The notes: generated by a model not told the origin, from the sequence alone. A DNA stretch of 64,000 nt from Nansenia antarctica (GCA_963989245.1 OZ022349.1:2755959-2819958); one strand, 5' to 3'. Shown: positions 9,537 to 22,909, counted from the first letter of the stretch. Numbers and translations: made by a program.

Positions 9537-9670
9537 GAGTAACTGGGCACTGAGTCCAGTGACCGCTGAGAAAGATCAGCTGACGACAGGGGAAAGTCCT
9601 TGTGGCGGCATGGAGAGACAGCTGACGGGAGGGAATAGACCCCACTGGGACGGGCATGGGCTAGCTTCCC

Positions 9671-12600
9671 ATGCTTGTAGTTTCCCATGTCTTTGACATG
9701 TTGGATTCACCCGCTATAGCTACGAAAAGACAACAAAAGAGAACACCCCTAGAGTCTGCGAGAGCGGGGGCGGAAGATGACTCATCGGCTGACTTTATGG
9801 TAACAGACCCTGGACCGGAAACGACTATGAGTATCGGGAGCACAGTGCAAGAGAGTGCCACAACAGTTGCCCCAGCTACAGCCACGTCAACGGGCCACGA
9901 ACAGCAGATATGTCCCTGTGGTTGGAGGAAGAATACATCCTACCGGGGGTTGAGAATTCACCAAGGAAAGATGAAGTGTTTGACAGAGGAGAGACAGAGG
10001 CCTCGCGTTGGTTACTTTCTGCGAAAGGAATCGAATAAGTCGAATGAAGTACAGCAACTGGACGCAAACCATAGCTTGCAGTACATCAGTACCACTGTCG
10101 TGGAGGAAGCAAACACAGAGGGGATAACAACAGTGGTAGAACCGACCCAACCCCCTAGACCTGTAGCCGAAAAGAGACTAGCAGGGCATAGACTGCATGT
10201 GAAGTGGCCTGGTGCCGGGGATAAGAAGCTGTGGGAAACTATCAATACTGACCTGACCCTGTCTCTTGAGCAACTTAAAGGGACAGTGGAAAAGAAGTTG
10301 GAGAGAATGGGGGATATCATCTACCAGTATGGGGCAGAACGCTTTGGAGTGCAAGAAAGGAAAGGCGGGAAAGATGTTCCAACTGCACCCGTTTCCAGGA
10401 GGCAACAGGAGATCCAGCGCCTCGTCCTAGAAAGAAGACAACTTAGGAAACGGTGGAAAAAAGCCTCTGGAGTGGAAAGGGAAGGCATAAACGCACTTCA
10501 AGTCGACATCAAATCACGGCTGGCATCCCTCCGTAGAGCAGAGAACCTCCGGAAACGTAGAAGGAAGAAAGAACAAGCTAGAACACGGTTCTATAAGGAT
10601 CCCTTCAAGTTCCTTAAAAGTATCTTCACAAAGAAAAAAAGTGGAGCTCTAAAAACAACAAAGACAGACCTGGAAAATCACCTGAAAGAAACACACTCTG
10701 ACCCAAGGCGGCATGAACATCTGACCATTCCCTCTGATATCCCACCAATCGACCCCCCTGAACACCACATGCTGATCAGCCCTCCAACCTGGAAAGAGGT
10801 GGAAAACACAGTGCGTCGAGCAAGAACGGCATCAGCCCCGGGGCCAAACGGAGTCCCATACAAGGTGTATAAGAACGCATCAGATGTCCTGAGGTTTCTC
10901 TGGAGGCTCATGAGAACAGCATGGCAGAAGAAGATAATACCTAAAGCGTGGCGCAGGGCAGGTGGAGTCCTCATCCCAAAGGAGAAGGATGCAGTCAACA
11001 TCAGCCAATTCCGTCCAATCTCCCTGCTAAACGTTGAGGGCAAAATCTTCTTTAGTGTCATTGCACAGAGGATGGCCGAGTATCTGAGAAGAAACAAATA
11101 CATCGACACATCTGTACAGAAAGCAGGAATATCAGGATTCTCTGGGTGCTCAGAACATTTCAGCATGATCTGGCACCAGATCCAAACGGCAAAGGTGGAG
11201 AGACGGGACATTCACGTCGTCTTTCTGGACCTTGCCAATGCCTTTGGCTCTGTGCCCCACGAACTCCTGTGGTCTGCCTTCGACTTCTTCCACATACCGG
11301 ACACCATCACAGCCCTGGTTAAATCCTACTTCCAAGACATGCAGTTCTGCTTTACCACCTCTGACTTTACCACCTCTTGGCAGTGCCTGGAAGTAGGCAT
11401 CATGGCGGGATGCACTATTTCACCCCTGGCATTTGTGATGGCAATGGAAGTCATCATCCGAGCCTCAAAATGGGTTGTAGGCGGACAGCGAGTTGACTCT
11501 GGTCAGCGTCTCCCTCCGCTCAGAGCTTACATGGACGACATTACAACGTTGACCACCACCGTCCCATGCACCAGGAGGCTGCTCAGAAAACTGGAAGAGA
11601 ACATCAGTTGGGCCCGTATGAAGATCAAACCATCCAAGTCACGAAGCATCTCAATTGTGAAGGGAGTGCTCTCTGACCTGAAATTCTTCATCGGCGATGA
11701 TCCAATCCCAACAGTGTCTGAGCATCCTGTAAAAAGCCTTGGCAGGTGGTATGATGCAAGCCTGAAGGACAAAGACCAGGTTCTACAACTGCGCAAAGAT
11801 ATCAGCAGTGGCCTGCAGTCCATCGATAAAACACAGCTACCTGGAAAGTTAAAGGCTTGGTGCCTGCAGTTTGGACTCCTACCACGGATGCTGTGGCCCC
11901 TCGCAGTGTATGAGGTCCCAATCTCAACCGTAGAGAAGTTGGAAAGAGGAGTCACAGGCTACATCAAGAAATGGCTCGGAATTCCACGATGCCTTACCAC
12001 CATAGGTCTCTACGGAGATAGCATCCTCAAGCTGCCCCTCACCAGTCTCACAGAGGAGTTCAAGTGTGCAAAAACAAGACTCCAGATGACACTGAATGAA
12101 TCCAGAGATTTAGTGGTGAGCAACAACGCACCAACCTTGACAACCGGGCGCAAATGGACACCAGCCAAAGCGGTGGAGGAAGCAACAGCAGCCCTCAAAC
12201 ATGCTGATATTGTGGGGTATGTTCAGCAGGGAAGAGGAGGCTTTGGGCTAACAGCTGCTCGCCCTGCTTGGAGTAAGGCCACAGCACCAGAACGGAGGAA
12301 GATGGTGGTGGAGGAAGTACGCCATCAGGAGGAGGCTTGAAGATGGGCCAAGGCAGTCTCTCTTGCCAAGCAGGGACAGTGGACGCGATGGGACAGTGTG
12401 GAGAGGAGGAAGATTAGCTGGAAGGACATGTGGGCCATGGAAGCGAGGCAGTTGAGCTTTATTATCAGAGCTACATACGACGTCCTTCCAACACCAGTTA
12501 ACCTTGGCCAGTGGTATGGTGAAGACCCGGGGTGTGCCCTTTGTTCCACGCCAGCCACCCTCAGGCACATTCTTTCAGGGTGCAAAACTAGTCTCGCCCA

Positions 12601-13207
12601 AGGACGCTACACGTGGCGTCACAACCAAGTCCTGAAGATCTTTGCATCCACCCTGGAGGACAAACGAGCTGCCACCAACTCCCTACCGCCATCAGCATCC
12701 AACCACCAACAGGCAATTACCTTTGTCCGTGAGGGGGCAAAGGTTACCAGGAGCAGCTCGACACCATCTGAGCGAGGCCAGCTACGGTTGGCCCGCGACT
12801 GGAAGATGCTGACTGATATTGGACGACAGCTTGTGTTTCCTAAAGAGATCGCCATAACCACCCTGAGACCTGACTTGGTTCTCTGGTCCCCTTCTCTAAA
12901 AAAGGTGTACATCATCGAACTAACCGTACCCTGGGAGGACGCAGTGGATGAAGCTTACGAGCGGAAACATCTACGCTATGCTGAGCTCGCCGCCGAAGCA
13001 CAACACCGCGGCTGGAACACTGAAGTCCGCCCAGTGGAGGTGGGGTGCAGAGGGTTTGTGGCAAGATCTACCACCAGATTGTTTACAGACCTGGGAATCA
13101 GAGGCCAAAGCCTGCGTTCAGCCGTCAAAGCTGCATCGGAAGCAGCCGAAAGAAGCAGCCAGTGGCTTTTTATGAGAAGGAAAGATCCCTGCTGGGCCCC
13201 GAAGTAG
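9671..13207 (+). pseudogene. R2/R4-like non-LTR retrotransposon ORF with an in-frame stop (unit 1)
   Basis: The frame spans 1179 codons but is broken by TGA at 12338-12340 (codon 890, GGA in unit 3). Residues 81-104 form a single N-terminal CCHC-type finger starting CPCGWRKNTSYRG, with His97. The reverse transcriptase covers about residues 370-700, with the SAPGPNGVPYK box, FLDLANAFG (catalytic Asp510) and AYMDD (610-613). A CX2CX7HX4C knuckle at 955-971 and a PD-(D/E)XK restriction-like endonuclease (RPDLVLWS...IIELTVPWE, about 1065-1135) follow. RT followed by CCHC and this endonuclease is the layout of R2/R4/NeSL-type elements, which make their own target nick. Loss of the C-terminal 290 residues would remove the knuckle and nuclease. 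Confidence 0.85.
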
Positions 13208-13317
13208 CCAACTAGAAGGTATGCGGTCAGCTTAGGCCTGACTCAGGGAAAAGGACGCCCCTGCCTTGCATAGTCTCATGAGATGTCAGCCATTCTCATG
13301 ACGAATTAGGATTGACG

Positions 13318-13561
13318 CAAGTTCGGGGCTGATCCCCCTGAGCTGGCCACCTCTGGCGAGGGTGTATAGTGTGATGGCCGAAACACCCCATGACCTGGAG
13401 GAACACTACTGATGATGCGTCCGAAATTAAACCTAACCCCAGCCCCCCCCCGCATGAATCACTCACCATCAAGACGACACACACGCACACACACACACAC
13501 ACACTCTCACGTACGTACCTGCACAAAGGAATTTACATCTTATCCTGTGTTTCATAAATCT
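13318..13561 (+). repeat. Right 244-bp direct repeat of the RT/endonuclease element (unit 1)
   Basis: Identical to 9293-9536. It begins 110 bp after the TAG stop of the retroelement frame and is followed by a T-rich sequence leading into the L1 3' region of the next unit. Confidence 0.8.
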
Positions 13562-13957
13562 TATTTTTAAATGACTGGACTTTTTAAATAGGCACTACCT
13601 TTTATAAACACTGCTTTGTCTGTCTGTTTTTATTGTATGTATTAATGTATGTGACCTATGCATGTTTTTTGGGGGGGGGTTAATATTTCACAGTGTTTCA
13701 CAGAGACATGTACACAACAGGACATAACAACAACAACTAGTATCCGTGGGGGAGGTTATTGTCCCATTAATAGTAGAAAACTAGTTTTGCACTTTGTTAT
13801 GCAGTACATTGTCCATAAACAGAAAATGTTTAAAAACAAAACAAAAACAAAAAAACAGGGGGGGGAGGAGGCCATGTCACATATCAGAAATAAACAGAAA
13901 AGAAAATGACACAACAAATGCCATAATATATGGGGGGATCACCCCCATCGGAGACAG
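13562..13957 (-). other. Spacer and probable L1 3' region
   Basis: It lies between the retroelement right repeat and the L1 frame of unit 2. It holds G-runs (13671-13679, 13859-13865), an A-rich run and no plausible gene. As it lies 3' of the minus-strand L1 frame, part of it is probably L1 3' UTR; its exact end is not visible. Equivalents are 27429-27824 and 45982-46377. Confidence 0.4.
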
Positions 13958-14048
13958 CATCCATGTCTTACAGTCCTAAACACAGCGGCAGCACAACACC
14001 AGCACAGTAAATAATATTGTGACCCATACATTGTAGATCTGTTACACA

Positions 14049-15026
14049 TTAGTCTTGTGTACTTTCTTGAGTGTAATCCACCAAACCTTTCATTACAATG
14101 GCAGCCAGTCTGGTACCAATATAATCTAAGAACGGAGACCAAATCTTATAGAATGTCTTTATCTTACACTTAGACCTATATGTCAGATATTCCATAGGAA
14201 TCATATCAAAAATTACCTTGTGCCATCCAGCTATTGTAGGCGGTTTGCAGTCTATCCATTTCAGCAATATATTTTTCCTTGCACAAAAAGTGAGGATACA
14301 CAGAAGTCTTTTGGAATGCATACTTTTAAGTTGTTTGTCTGGCAACCCAAACAATAGACACATGGGGTCCTTATCCAATGTAACATCTAGAATTAGATTA
14401 ATTTTATCCACTATACCTTTCCAGTAATCATCTATATATCTACAAGTCCAAACACAATGAACAAAGCTCCCAACCTCGGTAATACACTTTGTACACATTT
14501 CCGATTTGTTATGATCCATTTTATGTCTAAGTTGGGGAGTAATCTGCAAACGTTGTAGTAGTCTAAATTGCGTTTCCTTCGTCCTATTACAGATTGAGAT
14601 GTCGTTTGCCGATTGCCATATTAGTGACCAAGTTGCTTCATCAGTATTAATGTTCAGGTCATTATTCCAGTCTTTGGGCGTAAATGCAGGTTTGCCTTTA
14701 TCATATTTCGAAAGTGCTCTATACCCAAGCCCCAGAATGCCTCTCGTCTTTCCAGCAGAGACTATCTCCTCCAGCGGAGAGGGTTGGTGACAGAGGCCAG
14801 TGTCTTTTTGGCTATTTAAAAAACTTCGTATCTGAAGGTATCTGAAAAACTCATTTCGTGGTAGGTCATATTTCTTACATAATTGGTCAAATGAAAGTAG
14901 TATTTCCGTATCATATAAATGTCCGATAGTAACCATCCCTTTGCTGTCCCACCGCTTGAAAGCCCTATCCGTGGCACCAGGGGAGAAGTCTATGTTGCCC
15001 CAAACTGGCGAGAGGGAGGATGTCAT
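14049..15026 (-). pseudogene. L1-clade ORF2 C-terminal remnant (unit 2)
   Basis: Same 325-codon truncated frame as in unit 1. Private differences are Ala for Gly in the phrase TDRxFKRW and Asn for His in VDKIxLIL. It has the CX2C...HX4C tail motif and no RT or endonuclease domain. Confidence 0.75.
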
Positions 15027-15474
15027 AATCGTATGTTATAAATAAATAGTAAAATAATTGAGATTTCTCACATTTGCACTTTAACCTATCTTGAAGCTTT
15101 CAAGTCTCTAAGCCACAAGGCTAGCACTCAGTTTGATGACAGAAAAGTGGCAGTGTTCAAGTTTTGTTTGACAGTATGTTTTTCCTTTATTTATGCAGTG
15201 ATACCTTATAATTTATCATTACCTTATTTAAGATTTTATTAAAGATTTTTATTTTTGTCAAGCTGTTTTTAAAATGATGTTAATGTTATTAACATGATTC
15301 AATAAAAATACAACAAAATCTAAGTTAAAGTGATTACAGTGTGTTTTATTGGCATTCTAAAAAAAAGTTTTTTGTTTTTTTTTGTTTTTTTTAAATTCTC
15401 GCGATAATATCGTGGATCGCGATTATTTTGCCCACGATAATCGTGACATGACATTTTCTAATCGTCCCACCCCT

Positions 15475-15788
15475 ATCTGTGATGTAACAATGACCAAAGT
15501 TAGAATTCTTCAGTCATTAAGGATGTCATCATGTGATGACATCACAGTGTAGAACATGCAGCTGGGGTTCTAGAATCCAGCTGCAGTACACATTTCAGGT
15601 TCATTTACCTGTCATTCCTCTGTGAAGAGCTTGATAGATAGATTAGTTATTCGTTCTTCTCACAGTTTTTCTCCAACTCTCGCTATCCGAAAGTCACCGC
15701 ATGGACACTTGGTAATTAGGCCTCACTAGGCCTGGAAGAATAGAACCAGGCTGCTTTAGCTGCACACTTAGCCCAGCAGAGAGACACT
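15475..15788 (+). promoter_or_regulatory. 5' flank of the PABP-like gene with inverted repeats (unit 2)
   Basis: Copy of the unit 1 flank, with the 22-bp palindrome at 15522-15543 and the paired CAGCTG E-box inverted repeat at 15558-15584 unchanged. Regulatory role is inferred from position. Confidence 0.3.
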
Positions 15789-18700
15789 ATGATGCTCTCA
15801 CTCTATGCCTCTGCGGAGTCTCGCAAAGAGCGAGAGTTCACTAACGTGTACGTCAAGAACTTTGGGGAGGATATGGACGACCGACGCCTGAAGGAGAGGT
15901 TTGAGAGATTCGGACCGGCCCTGAGCGTCCGGGTCATGACTGATGGCGCTGGTAGATCCGTGGGTTTTGGATTCGTCAACTTCGAGAGGCACGAGAACGC
16001 CAAGAGGGCCGTCGAGGAGATGAACGGCCAGGAGATAAACGGGAGGCGGGTCTACGTGGGCCGGGCCCAGAAGAGAGGAGAGCGCCAGGCTGTCCTGAAG
16101 AGCCAGTTTGAGCAACTGAACCAGGGCCACAGGACCACATACCAGGTGTGTGTTTATGAAGGAAAAAATGTGACAGCTGCTGGTGAAAAGTAGTCAAAGC
16201 AACCAGTAGGCAAAGTCATTTTTCAGTTTTTTTTTTTACATGTGCTTAAACTACAGATACGCTTTCGTACGCTTTCGAATGATGTGTCATACAATCACAA
16301 TCCAGAGAAAAAGCTGTTTAAAGAGTTGGTTGTTTTTCACACCTTCACACAGCCAGCTAATGGGCGGTAACACAACCACTCCTCCTCTAGATTGACAGCT
16401 GTCAATATCTGTCAGTGTTAGTCACTGGGTGAGATAGCTACAGCTAACATTATTATGTGTATAAGAAAAAGAAGCTGATAGTCTCGGTAAACATTGCTGA
16501 TGTATTTGAGGTATAAAAACATCTCACTAAACATGCTCTCTCTCTACCAGCAGGGTGTCAACCTGTACGTGAAGAACTTGCACGACCGCTTGGACGACGA
16601 CCAACTGCACAAAGAGTTCTCCCGCTTCGGAACCATCACCAGCGCGAAGGTGATGATGACGGAGGAAGGACGCAGCAAGGGATTCGGCTTCGTGTGCTTC
16701 TCCTCCTCCGAGGCGGCCACCAAGGCCGTGACCGTGATGAACGGCCGCATCGTGGCCAACAAGCCCCTGTACGTGGCCCTGGCCCAGCGCAAGGAGGAGC
16801 GGCAGGCTCTCAGAACCAACCAGAACATGGCACAGAGGATGGCCAGCGTCTGCGCCGTTCCCAACCCAGACTTCCTACCTAACTTACCCTACCAGGTTGC
16901 TCCCCCACCTGGACTCTTCATGGCTTCTGCCATTCCACAGACCCAGGACTGTGGAACCGCCCAATACTCCTCAGCTCAGCTGAGACCCACTCATCGCTTG
17001 GCTACCTTCGAACCTGAGGCGAAACCTCAGCACTTCCAGAACACGCCCGACGACACCACCACGTCTCCATGGGCTACCGGGCCTCAGACCTTCGAGGCTA
17101 TGAAGGCCACACCCTCCCAGGTGCCCCGTAGGATGACGTCTCAGCACATAGGTCAGTTTATTTAGTGAAGCAACCCTGCGCATAGCAGGGTTCCCACGGG
17201 TCCTTGAAATCCTTGAAAGTTGTTTGTGAATTTGAGAAAAAGAAATCAAGGTCTTAAAAGTTTTGGGAAAATAGACATGGGTCATTGAATGTGCTTGAAT
17301 TCCCCCCCCCCCCTCTCTCTCTCTCTCTAAAAAAATTATGTTTTACTCAGCTCGTCAACTACTTCTGTCTCAAACTATGCCGTGTTGAGTCCTTGAATTT
17401 GAGGGAATCGAGTCTTGAAAGTCCTTGAAAGGTGCTTGAATGGGATGTTTCAGAAGGTGTGGGGACCCCTGACATAGAGACAAGAGCACTATCCAAACAT
17501 TTGCCATAAATATCCCTTTGGTTATGCTTATCTTCCCCTCTCAGCTACCCAGGCCTTGAGAAAGCACCCTGCCGTTGCAGATGGTGATCCAGCTATGGCA
17601 CGGCTGCACGCTGTGCCCCAGAACAAGTCCACAGCTGGTGTACACCACCGCCAGCAGCACACGGCTCCCCAGCCACAGGTCCCCGTGCAGCAGCCTGCTG
17701 TCCATGTCCAGGACCAGGAGACACTGACTGCCTCCATATTGGCCATGATGGCTACAGTTCCCCATGAGGACCAGAAGCAGATGATAGGTGAGTCTATTTG
17801 TTTGTTTCTATGCCAGCAGCACACGGCTCCCCAGCCACAGGTCCCCGTGCAGCAGCCTGCTGTCCATGTCCATGTCCAGGACCAGGAGACACTGATTGCC
17901 TCCATACTGGCCATGATGGCTACAGTTCCCCATGAGGACCAGAAGCAGATGATAGGTGAGTCTATTTGTTTGTTTCTATGGATACCCATTAGCTGTTACA
18001 GTTACTGTAGAATTTCTACCTCCTGAAATGATGGCTAGGACTGGTGTTATCAAGCGAAAGGTTCTTTATATACAAATCTGCTGACATGCACTTGTGATCA
18101 CTTTCAATTCAATAAAACAAGCTGTTAGATATTCACTTTCATATTCTGGACGTACAATTCGCATTTCTCAAAAACAACAAACTGTCAACTTCTGTGAGAC
18201 GTCTTGCTGCAAGGCATTCTGGAACCTGCAGTTCTGAAACCCATTCTTTAACTAATACAACAGAAATGTACTTCTTTTTTTTTAACTACCTTAACGATAA
18301 ATAATAACTCTTTTAACTGTCAATCAATCATGTAACATATTAATCAATCTCTTTTAACTGTCAATCGATCAGGTAACCTTTAAAGTTACAACAGTTACTG
18401 TTACTGATATTTACTCCCCCCTCCCTCCAGGTGAGCGTCTCTTCCCATCCATCCTCAGCATACACCCCAGCATCGCCCCCGAGGTCACGAGCATGCTGCT
18501 GGAGATGGACAACCGTGATCTGCTGCGCCTGCTGGCGTCTCCTGAGGCGCTGCGCTACCAGGTGGATGAAGCGGTCGCTGCGCTGGAGGCCCACTGGGCT
18601 GAGGAGGCTGCACAGAAAATTGGCCACTTCCCAGAGTTCCAAGCGGCCCAGAAGAGAGGAGAGCGCCAGGCTGTCCTGAAGAGACAGTTTGAGCAACTGA

Positions 18701-20528
18701 ACCAGGGCCACAGGACCACATACCAGGTGTGTGTTTATGAAGAAAATAATGTGACAGCTGCTGGTGAAAAGTAGTCAAAGCAACCAGTAGGCATTTTTCT
18801 ACTAAACTAAATTTTCTACTAAACTATTTTTCTATGTACTACTAAACTACAGATTGTACGCTTTCGAATGATGTGTCATACAATCCACAATCCAGAGAAA
18901 AAGCTGTTTAAAGACTTGGTTGTTTTTCACACCTTCACACAGCCAGCTAATGGGCGGTAACAATAGCTGGTTAACCCCACCCCCAACCACTCCCCCTCTA
19001 GCTGTCAGCTGTCAATATCTGTCAGTGTTAGTCACTGGGTCAGATAGCTACAGCTAACATTATTATGTGTATAAGAAAAATAAGTTGATAGTCTTGGTAA
19101 ACATTCTTGATGTATTTGAGCAATTCAAAACATCTCACTAAACATGCTCTCTCTCTACCAGCAGGGTGTCAACCTGTACGTGAAGAACTTGCACGACCGC
19201 TTGGACGACGACCGACTGCACAAAGAGTTCTCCCGCTTCGGAACCATCACCAGCGCGAAGGTGATGATGACGGAGGAAGGACGCAGCAAAGGCTTCGGCT
19301 TCGTGCGCTTCTCCTCCCCCGAGGCGGCCACCAAGGCCGTGACCGAGATGAACGGCCGCATCGTGGCCAACAAGCCCCTGTACGTGGCCCTGGCCCAGCG
19401 CAAGGAGGAGCGGCAGGCTCTCAGAACCAACCAGAACATGGCACAGAGGATGGCCAGCGTCTGCGCCATTCCCAACCCAGACTTCCTACCTAACTTACCC
19501 TACCAGGTTGCTCCCCCACCTGGACTCTTCATGGCTTCTGCCATTCCACAGACCCAGGACTGTGGAACCGCCCAATACTCCTCAGCTCAGCTGAGACCCA
19601 CTCATCGCTTGGCTACCTTCGAAGCTATGACACGGCTGCACGCTGTGCCCCAGAACAAGTCCACAGCTGGTGTACACCACCGCCAGCAGCACACGGCTCC
19701 CCAGCCACAGGTCCCCGTGCAGCAGCCTGCTGTCCATGTCCATGTCCAGGACCAGGAGACACTGATTGCCTCCATACTGGCCATGATGGCTACAGTTCCC
19801 CATGAGGACCAGAAGCAGATGATAGGTGAGTCTATTTGTTTGTTTCTATGGATACCCATTAGCTGTTACAGTTACTGTAGAATTTCTACCTCCTGAAATG
19901 ATGGCTAGGACTGGTGTTATCAAGCGAAAGGTTCTTCATATACAAATCTGCTGACATGCACTTGTGATCACTTTCAATTCAATAAAACAAGCTGTTAGAT
20001 ATTCACTTTCATATTCTGGACGGTACAATTCGCATTTCTCAAAAACAACAAACTGTCGACTTCTGTGAGACGTCTTGCTGCAAGGCATTCTGGAACCTGC
20101 AGTTCTGAAACCCATTCTTTAACTAATACAACAGAAATGTACTTCTTTTTTTTTAACTACCTTAACGATAAATAATAACTCTTTTAACTGTCAATCAATC
20201 ATGTAACATATTAATCAATCTCTTTTAACTGTCAATCGATCAGGTAACCTTTAAAGTTACAACAGTTACTGTTACTGATATTTACTCCCCCCTCCCTCCA
20301 GGTGAGCGTCTCTTCCCATCCATCCTCAGCATGCACCCCAGCATCGCCCCCAAGGTCACGGGCATGCTGCTGGAGATGGACAACCGTGATCTGCTGCGCC
20401 TGCTGGCGTCTCCTGAGGCGCTGCGCTACCAGGTGGATGAAGCGGTCGCTACGCTGGAGGCCCACTGGGCTGAGGAGGCTGTACAGAAAATTGGCCACTT
20501 CCCAGAGTTCCAAGCGGCTAACGCATAA
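15789..20528 (+). CDS. PABPC-like gene lacking RRM1-2, with two MLLE modules (unit 2)
   Basis: Proposed exons are 15789-16145 (RRM3), 16554-17151 (RRM4 and linker), 17545-17955 (linker with 54-codon duplication), 18431-18726 (MLLE fused to RRM3 tail), 19165-19825 (second RRM4 and linker) and 20302-20528 (second MLLE, stop). Phases and splice dinucleotides match unit 1 and no exon is broken. The 17955 donor is the stronger GTGAGT. Differences from unit 1 include Ser for Pro in the first RRM4 (FSSxEAATK), a changed Met codon at 18460 in the chimeric exon (Ile in place of Met in LSxHPS) and Glu for Asp in the final FPxFQ. It is likely a family member in the poly(A)/PAM2 interaction network, but with no RRM1-2 its RNA binding should differ from full-length PABPC. 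Expression is not shown by the sequence. Confidence 0.7.
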
Positions 20529-20714
20529 AAAAGGAGACCCGGACTATGAAACAATACCGATTCACCGATGAAATAAAATGTTAGCATTGAAAAAAAACGA
20601 TTACGAAATGAATAAATTATTTCATTAGGAAATTAAATTGATGGACTCGGCTGTGTCGAGAAAAGGGTAAACTGGACCTTGACGATAAAAGTAAAAACCC
20701 TGGTTGGACTAGAT

Positions 20715-21649
20715 CAGGGGTGTCCAAACTTTTTTCACAGAGGGCCACATACAGAAAAATATACTCAAGGCTGGGCCACTCACTAGAGGTGAGGTATCGC
20801 CTCACCTCTAATGTATTAAAGTTAAATGTAGGTAAAGTATGCTTGATACCTGAATATGCTTAAAGAAAAACAGCCCATATCATAACTTTCCATTAAAAGT
20901 TTTTTTCTTTTTTTTATAAAGACGGCTCATTCTCAAAACAGCAGCCTCAGATTGCTTCTTAGTCAGAGTGATAGAGCTCGTCCCCATATTCAGCATCAAC
21001 ATCAGATAGGAACACTTGAAATATTCTCTGTGGTAGAGCCCTCGTGCTCTAATTATGTTGATAGTTTTCACAACTGTGTTCATCACATCATTAAGCTGGA
21101 CTGCCCTGGCACAGAGGGCTTCTTGGTGGATGATGAGTGTACAGGGTTTTTCCTGGCTCAAAATGAGGCGGAGGTGGTACCAGTGGTGTTTGACATCGGG
21201 GGGGACCCATGAAGCAGGGCTGTCTGGGGGTCCTTAAACATCAAACTTAATTTCTTGCATTCTGGTGAATTGATATGCACCAATTTGTGCCCTTTCTGCA
21301 TCAATTTATGGTGGAAATGTCATTATTTATGTAAAGGAAAACACAATATTCAGGCACCAGATGACCATTCAAAATATAATGTAATATAATGCAATATAAG
21401 GCTCTCAGGCATTCTGTACTTTCAAATATGTATTCTCCTTGAGCAGTCAACATCAACTATCAGCTATTTCGCTAGCGAAAACGAAAGCTAACTTATTTGC
21501 GAAACAGCGCCCCCGCCACCACGTCGGCGCAATGCCGCAATTGCAGTTAGAAATGACAGAATAATTATATTTTTAGAATCTGTTTTGGGCCAATTAAAAA
21601 CGGACCATGGGCCGCAGTTGGCCCGCGGGCCGTAGTTTGGACACCCCTG
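20715..21649 (-). mobile_element. hAT (Charlie-like) transposon remnant (unit 2)
   Basis: Same 935-bp element as at 6765, with the same inverted ends and the GACTAGAT target duplication at 20707-20714 and 21650-21657. The transposase remnant lies at 21161-20880 on the minus strand. An identical insertion site in every unit shows that the insertion predates amplification. Confidence 0.8.
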
Positions 21650-21682
21650 GACTAGATAGACCAACAACAAGGCCTCCTAAGT

Positions 21683-21940
21683 GGTAACTGGACTGCACTT
21701 ATATAGCGCCTTTATCCAAAGTGCTTTACAACGGCCTCTCATTCACCCATTCACACACACATTCACACACCAACGGCGGCAAGCTACCATGCAAGGTCGC
21801 CGGCCCGCTCACTCACTGGGAGCAATTTGGGGTTCAGTGTCTTGCCCAAGGACGCTTCGACATGTGCCCAGCCGGGGACTCGAACCGCCGATCTGCCAAC
21901 CTTGCGATCATTAGACGGCGGCTCTACCTCCTGACTCCTG
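21683..21940 (-). mobile_element. tRNA-derived SINE (unit 2)
   Basis: Copy of the unit 1 SINE with the same minus-strand B-box and tail. Next to it an A-run is one base shorter than in units 1 and 3. A non-coding stretch of unknown origin follows to 22448. Confidence 0.6.
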
Positions 21941-22448
21941 GTGAATGAACTACTAAACCCCTCAAAAAAAGTTTGGAAACGTTAATTCAGTCGATTCTTG
22001 CTCCCCTTTAATAATACCAATTGGTATTGTATTTTATATCGTTGGAAAGCCTGATTAGTCACCTTTACAACGAGGTACAACTTGTAAGGAACATGCATTC
22101 GTGGAATGAGTTACACAGCTAAAGGTGTGGGTAGCGGCCCAAAATGTTTTGCCAAAAACGACTAGATCATTAGACAGCTGTACTTTTATGGCCCGGCGAT
22201 CAGCTATGCACCGCCAGGGAGTGTGTGAAGTGGGCGCTCCCACAGGCACCTGGAGACATTGTCTTGTCAAGGTAAACACAATAAATTACATTTAATTAAA
22301 ACTCGGCTGTTAAAATGCAAAAGGAAACAGTTGGAGTTTGTTTTAGGGCCATGGCTTTGAATGATATCTTGTAGAAATCGTATTGCAATGGAAGATGGAA
22401 GCTGTAGCGTTTTGCCTGTTTGTGAACTACATGTCTCCCGATACTGTC

Positions 22449-22541
22449 TCACGTTATCCTTCACAGAGGAAATACGGCCTCACGTTATCCTTCACAGAGG
22501 AAATACGGCCTCACGTTATCCTTCACAGAGGAAATACGGCC
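22449..22541. repeat. 31-bp minisatellite, 3 copies (unit 2)
   Basis: Three head-to-tail copies of the same 31-bp repeat. The TCGCG variant copy found second in units 1 and 3 is missing, so the contraction removed it. Confidence 0.9.
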
Positions 22542-22644
22542 TGCCAGTGAGTCAGTGTAGGGAACAGACAGCAAAAAAACTAAGGTGGAAAAAGATTAAA
22601 GGTTAAACCTCTGCAGGGAGCGACAAATGCAGAGCAACACGTGA

Positions 22645-22692
22645 CAGAGAGAGAGAGAGGGGGGGGGGGGGAGAAAGAGAGAGGACAGAGTA

Positions 22693-22726
<34 letters not shown>

Positions 22727-22909
22727 GAAGAGAGAGAGGGGGGAGTAGGGAGAGAGAGATAGAGGACAGAGGAGGGAGAGAGAGGGGGAGGAGAGAGAGA
22801 GAGGGGGGGTAGGGAGAGAGAGAGAGAGAGAGGACAGAGAGAGAGAGAGAGAGGACAGAGTAGAGAGAGGGAGAGAGAGAGAGAGAGAGGGAGAGAGAGA
22901 GGACAGAGT

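Larger units (their letters stand above)
9293..13561 (+). mobile_element. RT/restriction-like-endonuclease retroelement with flanking direct repeats (unit 1)
   Basis: The element-like block comprises the left repeat 9293-9536, a 134-bp leader, the broken ORF 9671-13207, a 110-bp trailer and the right repeat 13318-13561. No poly(A) tail or target duplication was recognised. The exact element boundaries are uncertain because the repeats could belong to a tandem insertion. Confidence 0.6.
1..13957. repeat. Tandem array unit 1 (13,957 bp)
   Basis: Position 1 matches 13958, 27825 and 46378, and the sequence is collinear and nearly identical from there on. This copy contains the L1 remnant, PABP-like gene, hAT remnant, SINE, 31-bp minisatellite (5 copies), GA tract and RT/endonuclease element. 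The unit edge used here is simply the window start; the true array edge lies further left. Scattered base differences from the other units show it is not an exact copy. Confidence 0.95.

Noticed and set aside
10678..11211. Minus-strand frame of 177 codons opposite the reverse transcriptase
   Set aside because: Mirror frame of the RT coding region, with no independent motifs. The same applies to its copies in units 2 and 3.
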